Source: Alphaproteobacteria bacterium
GTDB lineage: Bacteria > Pseudomonadota > Alphaproteobacteria > Caulobacterales > Parvularculaceae
DNA: 38,375 nt
Direction: 5' to 3'
Assembly (NCBI GenBank): GCA_016125455.1
Contig: WGLS01000033.1
Span: 1-38,375, forward strand
Notes under the pieces: generated by a model
Seen by the model: the letters and a program-made list of their open reading frames with translations, nothing else
What the model was told of the DNA's origin: nothing
Databases searched by the model: none
Position numbers and translations under genes: made by a program
Shown: one piece after another, positions 35,067 to 38,375 of the stretch
Numbering within the stretch: the stretch's first letter is position 1
Layout of the letters: every line of letters begins with the position of its first letter

Positions 35067-35894
35067 ATGGCCGGGGAAATTGGACGATTGCTCGATATCA
35101 TGACCGCTTTGCGCGATCCTGAGACGGGCTGCCCCTGGGATCTCGAACAGGATTTCGCGACGATCGCCCCCTTCACTATCGAAGAAGCCTACGAGGTCGC
35201 CGACGCAATCGAGCGCGAGGACATGGAGGGCCTCAAGGGGGAGCTTGGCGATCTACTGTTCCAGGTCGTCTTCCACGCGCGCATGGCCGAGGAGGCCGGC
35301 GCGTTCAACTTCGGCGACGTGGCCCGCGCGATCGCCGACAAGATGATCGCCCGTCACCCCCATGTTTTCGGCGAAGGCGATGGCCGCACTGCGGAGCAGC
35401 AGACCGCCGACTGGGAGCGGATGAAGGCGGCGGAGCGCGCCGCGAAGGGCGCGACCGGCGTTCTCGACGACGTGCCGCTCGGCCTGCCCGCTACGACGCG
35501 CGCGGAAAAGCTCCAGAAACGCGCGGCGCGGGTCGGCTTCGACTGGCCCGAGGTCGCCCTTGTCGCCGACAAGATCGCCGAAGAGGCGCGCGAGCTTTCC
35601 CATGCGCTCGCCGCCGCAGAGAATGCCGCCGAGAAAGACAACGAGGATAGTGTCAAAGCGGCGCGGGACGCGATCGAGGACGAGTTCGGCGATCTTCTGT
35701 TCGCGGTCGTCAATCTCGGTCGCTGGCTGAAGGTCGACCCGGAAAAGGCGCTCCGGCGGACGAACGCAAAATTCGTCCGGCGGTTTCGCCATATCGAGGC
35801 GCGTTTATCAGAGAGCGGACGATCGCCCGAGGACGCTGCGCTCGACGAGATGGAGGCGTACTGGGTGGAGGCGAAGGAAGGCGAGCGCCGCTAG
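35067..35894 (+). CDS. mazG: Nucleoside triphosphate pyrophosphohydrolase MazG
   Basis: Hydrolyses NTPs to NMPs and pyrophosphate and cleans the nucleotide pool. The 275-residue protein has the usual two tandem MazG domains: the first at about 10-110 with ETGCPWDLEQDF, the EExxE-type metal helix EEAYEVADAIE and GELGDLLFQVVFHARMAEE; the second at about 150-260 with EARELSHAL and DEFGDLLFAVVNLGRW. AAAGG precedes the ATG. It is probably a single-gene transcript. Confidence 0.95.
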   Translation: MAGEIGRLLDIMTALRDPETGCPWDLEQDFATIAPFTIEEAYEVADAIEREDMEGLKGELGDLLFQVVFHARMAEEAGAFNFGDVARAIADKMIARHPHVFGEGDGRTAEQQTADWERMKAAERAAKGATGVLDDVPLGLPATTRAEKLQKRAARVGFDWPEVALVADKIAEEARELSHALAAAENAAEKDNEDSVKAARDAIEDEFGDLLFAVVNLGRWLKVDPEKALRRTNAKFVRRFRHIEARLSESGRSPEDAALDEMEAYWVEAKEGERR

Positions 35895-36027
35895 CGACAA
35901 GCTCAAAAACGAGCCGTAGGCGGTTTTCCTTGTTGGTTAATTTGCGCGGATCAGTTGTCGATGAGGAGCCTTTTTCAGCTTGAATAGTGATGGTTTGCTT
36001 GTAATGAACCCCGCAAAGGAGACGGGG

Positions 36028-36594
36028 ATGCGCAAGATTTTTTCACTGTCGGGGCTTGTCGCGTCATGCGCGCTCCTCTCGGTCGCGTCGATCGGAGACG
36101 CCGCGGCGGCGATGGCACGGGTTGATTTCTCGGGCGTCACCGGCGCAGGCGCAGGCGGGCCCTACACCGCGAGCGGCGGGTTCGACTATTCGGCGCCCGG
36201 CGACTTGCCGACCGACCTCGCCTGGGACGATTCAGCGGTCTCGAATTTTCAGCTGATCCTGTCCGGCGGAACCGACAATTTCATTTTCGATGCTTCCACG
36301 ATCGCTGGCGAATTGCTCGGCGGAACGTTCAACCTCGCCGCAGGCGGCGCCAATGGACAGGTCTGCTTCAAGACCGTCGTAAGCGGCTGCAATCCACAGG
36401 CCGGCGAATTTGTCGTGACTTTCAGCAGCGGATCAATCCTTTACGGCCCGAACGGCGGGAACACCGGCGCCAGCCAGTTTTCCATCACGGTGACGGATGT
36501 GTCCGAAGTTCCCTTGCCGGCGGGCATGCTCCTGATGCTGACGGGCCTGACGGGCATCGCCGCCGCCGGAAAGCGGCGCAAGCAAACGGCTTGA
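36028..36594 (+). CDS. VPLPA-CTERM sorting-domain protein
   Basis: A 188-residue exported protein. The signal peptide ([24 protein letters not shown]) is followed by a beta-rich body (about 30-160) with a likely disulfide, CFKTVVSGC, and a C-terminal sorting tail: [32 protein letters not shown] motif, a hydrophobic helix and a basic end are the hallmark of the VPLPA-CTERM/PEP-CTERM group, processed by an exosortase and associated with the cell surface or exopolysaccharide. No exosortase gene is in the window. AAGGAG lies 6 nt before the ATG at 36028; upstream ATGs in frame lack such a site. Confidence 0.88.
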   Translation: MRKIFSLSGLVASCALLSVASIGDAAAAMARVDFSGVTGAGAGGPYTASGGFDYSAPGDLPTDLAWDDSAVSNFQLILSGGTDNFIFDASTIAGELLGGTFNLAAGGANGQVCFKTVVSGCNPQAGEFVVTFSSGSILYGPNGGNTGASQFSITVTDVSEVPLPAGMLLMLTGLTGIAAAGKRRKQTA

Positions 36595-36622
36595 GGGCGC
36601 AGGTCGCCACCCACGCGACCTG

Positions 36623-37255
36623 TCAGGTTGTCTCGACTGGCCGCGGGACTTGCTCAAACACGCTCGGTTTCAGCCATTTGCGAACATTGCGCGTGAGGGC
36701 TGCGTCTCCCTGGATATCGAGATCGCCAGCCTTGATCGCTTCACTATAGGTGCGCTCGCCCATCCACACATCGTGCATGGCGCGAACGGTCCCGGTGAAG
36801 AACACATCCACGTCCTGCCCCGGATCCTTCAGGCAAAGTTGAACCCCGCCGTCGCCGGCCAGAAGCCACCAGTCGCGCTGTTCCTTGAGATCGGTGAACA
36901 TGAACCGGATCACGGCGTGCGAACCCGGAATCTCGGAAAGATCGACGCTGCGTTCCAGGTAAAGCATCAGCAGCTCAACATCGAAATCATCGTCAAGAAT
37001 GGTGTACTTGGCCCAGCTGATGCCCCCTTCGCCGAGAGAAACCAGTACGGGCAGCAAGGCCTCGCAGGCTTTCGTCGAGTGGTATTAAAAGCTCTTCTGA
37101 CCGGACGCGCGGCGGCGCACCACCATCCCCTGGTCTTCGAAGAACTTCAGCCGGCTCGTCAGCATCGCGGTGGAAATGCCGCCGAGCCCCCGCAGCAGCT
37201 CATTGAAGCGGCGTCCGCCCATCAGGATCTCGCGAACAATCAGGATGGTCCGGCG
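36623..37255 (-). pseudogene. HxlR-SCP2 regulator, broken by an in-frame stop and 5' truncation
   Basis: The minus strand reads an HxlR winged helix ([22 protein letters not shown] ... [10 protein letters not shown]), a TAA at 37085-37087, and then, in the same frame, [19 protein letters not shown] and an SCP2-like sterol-carrier domain ([47 protein letters not shown]). HxlR-SCP2 fusions of about 220 residues are common in proteobacteria, with one continuous EYHLTPAG segment where the stop now lies. The first 25 or so residues of the HTH, including the start codon, are missing: the frame upstream enters the tautomerase leader. The SCP2 half could still be translated from an internal TTG at 37057, but no good ribosome site was noted. 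Confidence 0.78.
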
Positions 37256-37282
37256 CCGCCGCAACCACACAGGAGAAACGCC

Positions 37283-37510
37283 ATGCCCCTCGTCACCATC
37301 GATGTGATCAAAGACGTCTTTTCGCCGAGCCAGAAAGAAGCGCTCATCACCAAAGTCACCGACGCCGTGGTGGCGGTCGAAGGCGAAGCCATGCGGCCCG
37401 TCACCTGGGTTCGCATCAATGAAATCGAACAGGGCGACTGGGCGATCGGCGGCCAGCTCCTGAGCGCCGCCTCGGTCCACGCCATGGCCGCCGGCGCGGC
37501 CGCAGCCTAG
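37283..37510 (+). CDS. 4-oxalocrotonate tautomerase-like protein
   Basis: A 75-residue tautomerase-superfamily protein. After Met removal the catalytic base would be Pro at position 1 (MPLVTIDV), and the family pattern continues with [18 protein letters not shown] and [20 protein letters not shown]. Small homologues isomerise enol/keto groups in aromatic degradation or act promiscuously; here the substrate is unknown. AGGAG lies 7 nt before the ATG. It is divergent from the HxlR-SCP2 pseudogene, a pairing in which the regulator often controls the enzyme, but almost no intergenic DNA is left between them. Confidence 0.9.
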   Translation: MPLVTIDVIKDVFSPSQKEALITKVTDAVVAVEGEAMRPVTWVRINEIEQGDWAIGGQLLSAASVHAMAAGAAAA

Positions 37511-38005
37511 CAATCTGCGCGTCGGGATGATGCCCCCGGCCAGTCCCGAGGCCCAGCATCGCCAAAACAACGCAGGCGGAGGCATTCGCACTCCTTCGGC
37601 CCCGTCATCGCCGTCGGCGGCGGCCGCTTTCTCGCGAGTCAGGCGGTCCGATCGTTCGGCCTCTTGTAGATGCATGCTGGCTCGTCGAGAAACCGATGGT
37701 GATACCGCAACGCCTGCGAGGACCTGAAAGAAGGGAGCGTGACTGACGCGGCGACTGCGCGTCGTCCCTCGTCTCCTACCCGCGCCGGAACGCAAGCAAT
37801 CTGTGCGACACGTGAGACGTTGTTTTCGTGCGGTCGTGGGCAGGTTGCTCCAGCGGCGAGTTTTGCAAAAGCACTCTTGCGAAATTATGTGGGAGGGCTC
37901 GCTAAATCCTTTGGAGGCGACTTTTCTGCAAATGAAAATGATAACTTATTGTAAGTGTGAATTATAAATCCGTAATTCCCCGACCAGATAGTGCGGTCGC
38001 TTAAT
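37511..38005. other. Accessory stretch with no recognisable gene
   Basis: About 500 bp. The first 220 bp are GC-rich without a convincing frame. From about 37850 the sequence becomes AT-richer (TTGCAAAAGCACTCTTGCG, AATGAAAATGATAACTTATT), unlike the rest of the window. A frame starting GTG at 37739 and ending at 37954 codes for a plausible end (FAKALLRNYVGGLAKSFGG) but its start is poor, so it may be only a remnant. Confidence 0.45.
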
Positions 38006-38240
38006 ATGATAAGGGAGGAAATCTTGGAAACGCCGATCGTCGTGATTTGCTCTTTTTATTTGAACGTTTCTAGTTCACTCGCCCCAGAATTGGAAAAAGC
38101 CAAAATAGTTAACACGAAGGACGATTTCGCGATCACCTATTTTCTAATGAAAAATGGCCAAGCGTTCATGTCTGGCAACTCTGGAGGCGCTCCGGCGGAA
38201 GTGACGATCAGCAAGAGCGGCCTAGACACAATCAACCTAG
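38006..38240 (+). pseudogene. Small unknown ORF interrupted by an insertion sequence
   Basis: An AT-rich, compositionally foreign frame. Translation can start at ATG 38006 or at TTG 38024, which has GGGAGGAA just upstream and a hydrophobic start (TPIVVICSFYLNVSS) that could be a short signal or membrane segment. It continues AKIVNTKDDFAITYFLMKNG to ISKSGLDTINL, then runs into the left end of the IS. The frame stays open through the IS end to the window edge by chance. Real 3' end lost; no family recognised. Confidence 0.55.
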
Positions 38241-38375
38241 GAGCTGTTGACAAAGTGGATTCCCAACGGTCGCGAACGCTGATTCAACGCTGTCTTTTGG
38301 GAGACGGCGATGGTTCGCGGGTTGATGACGGACAAGGAGTGGAAATTCTTCGAACCCTTCGTGATTGCGACGGGC
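38241..38375 (+). mobile_element. Left end of an IS5-family insertion sequence (partial)
   Basis: The element begins near 38241 with GAGCTGTTGACAAAGTGG, preceded by CTAG (38237-38240), a sequence typical of IS5-type targets. An untranslated leader of about 70 bp leads to a transposase start. The right end lies outside the window, so the terminal repeat and target duplication cannot be compared. Confidence 0.8.
38310..38375 (+). CDS. IS5-family transposase, N-terminal fragment
   Basis: The first 22 codons of a transposase: MVRGLMTDKEWKFFEPFVIA matches the start of IS5/IS427-group transposases (pattern LxDxEWxFFExF). GGGAG is 6 nt before the ATG. The coding sequence is cut by the window edge; the DDE catalytic region is not visible. 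Confidence 0.82.
   Translation, partial: MVRGLMTDKEWKFFEPFVIATG

Noticed and set aside
36623-37795. Two independent genes instead of one broken regulator
   Set aside because: The stop lies inside a segment continuous in the HxlR-SCP2 fusion, the two halves are in the same frame, and the upstream 180 codons of the longer frame have no similarity and overlap the tautomerase.

Overview
The window looks like a high-GC alphaproteobacterial chromosome. The main signs are the MucR and LdtR regulators, the hemB-ldtR/glyA-nrdR/nusB-thiL neighbourhood, the yceD-plsX-fabH-ihfA-merR cluster, a CBP3-like ubiquinol-cytochrome c chaperone, a DUF2842 protein, a Cox15-type heme A synthase and a VPLPA-CTERM protein. 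It fits a Parvularculales/Hyphomonadaceae-like lineage best, but that placement is inference from gene content, not a measured phylogeny.

1-7.6 kb: a palindromic intergenic repeat and hemB; divergently ldtR with a strong terminator; mucR on the minus strand; then glyA and an nrdR-nusB-thiL run in which the riboflavin genes often found between nrdR and nusB are absent. A secreted YHS-domain protein faces thiL. 8-9.5 kb: a TTG-initiated membrane fatty acid desaturase and tRNA-Pro(GGG).

9.6-14 kb (minus strand): a compact lipid/ribosome/respiration cluster transcribed as CBP3-like chaperone > yceD > plsX > fabH, then ihfA and a MerR regulator, with ATGA-type overlaps. plsX carries a 15-bp minisatellite that encodes its C-terminal tail. 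14-19 kb: BamE-like lipoprotein, a J-domain protein with a second in-frame 15-bp minisatellite, DUF2842, heme A synthase, a phytase-propeller-like lipoprotein, a secreted metallo-beta-lactamase-fold protein and a polytopic membrane protein.

20-22.8 kb: a 30-bp site with two perfect 12-bp inverted arms around a 6-bp spacer (dif-like geometry), a GT-A-like glycosyltransferase gene, and a tyrosine recombinase with all its catalytic residues. This is the strongest candidate for an undescribed system. 22.8-36.6 kb: Ohr peroxidase, isoprenylcysteine-methyltransferase-like protein translationally coupled to a penicillin/AHL acylase, S9 peptidase, alkaline phosphatase, cytochrome P450, a lipoprotein divergent from a two-gene secreted operon of unknown function, ilvE, mazG and a VPLPA-CTERM protein. 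Several of these products are exported hydrolases or envelope proteins.

36.6-38.4 kb: a decaying edge. An HxlR-SCP2 regulator has an in-frame stop and appears to have lost its 5' end against a tautomerase gene. A less GC-rich tract follows, with a small unknown ORF that is interrupted by the left end of an IS5-family insertion sequence running off the window.
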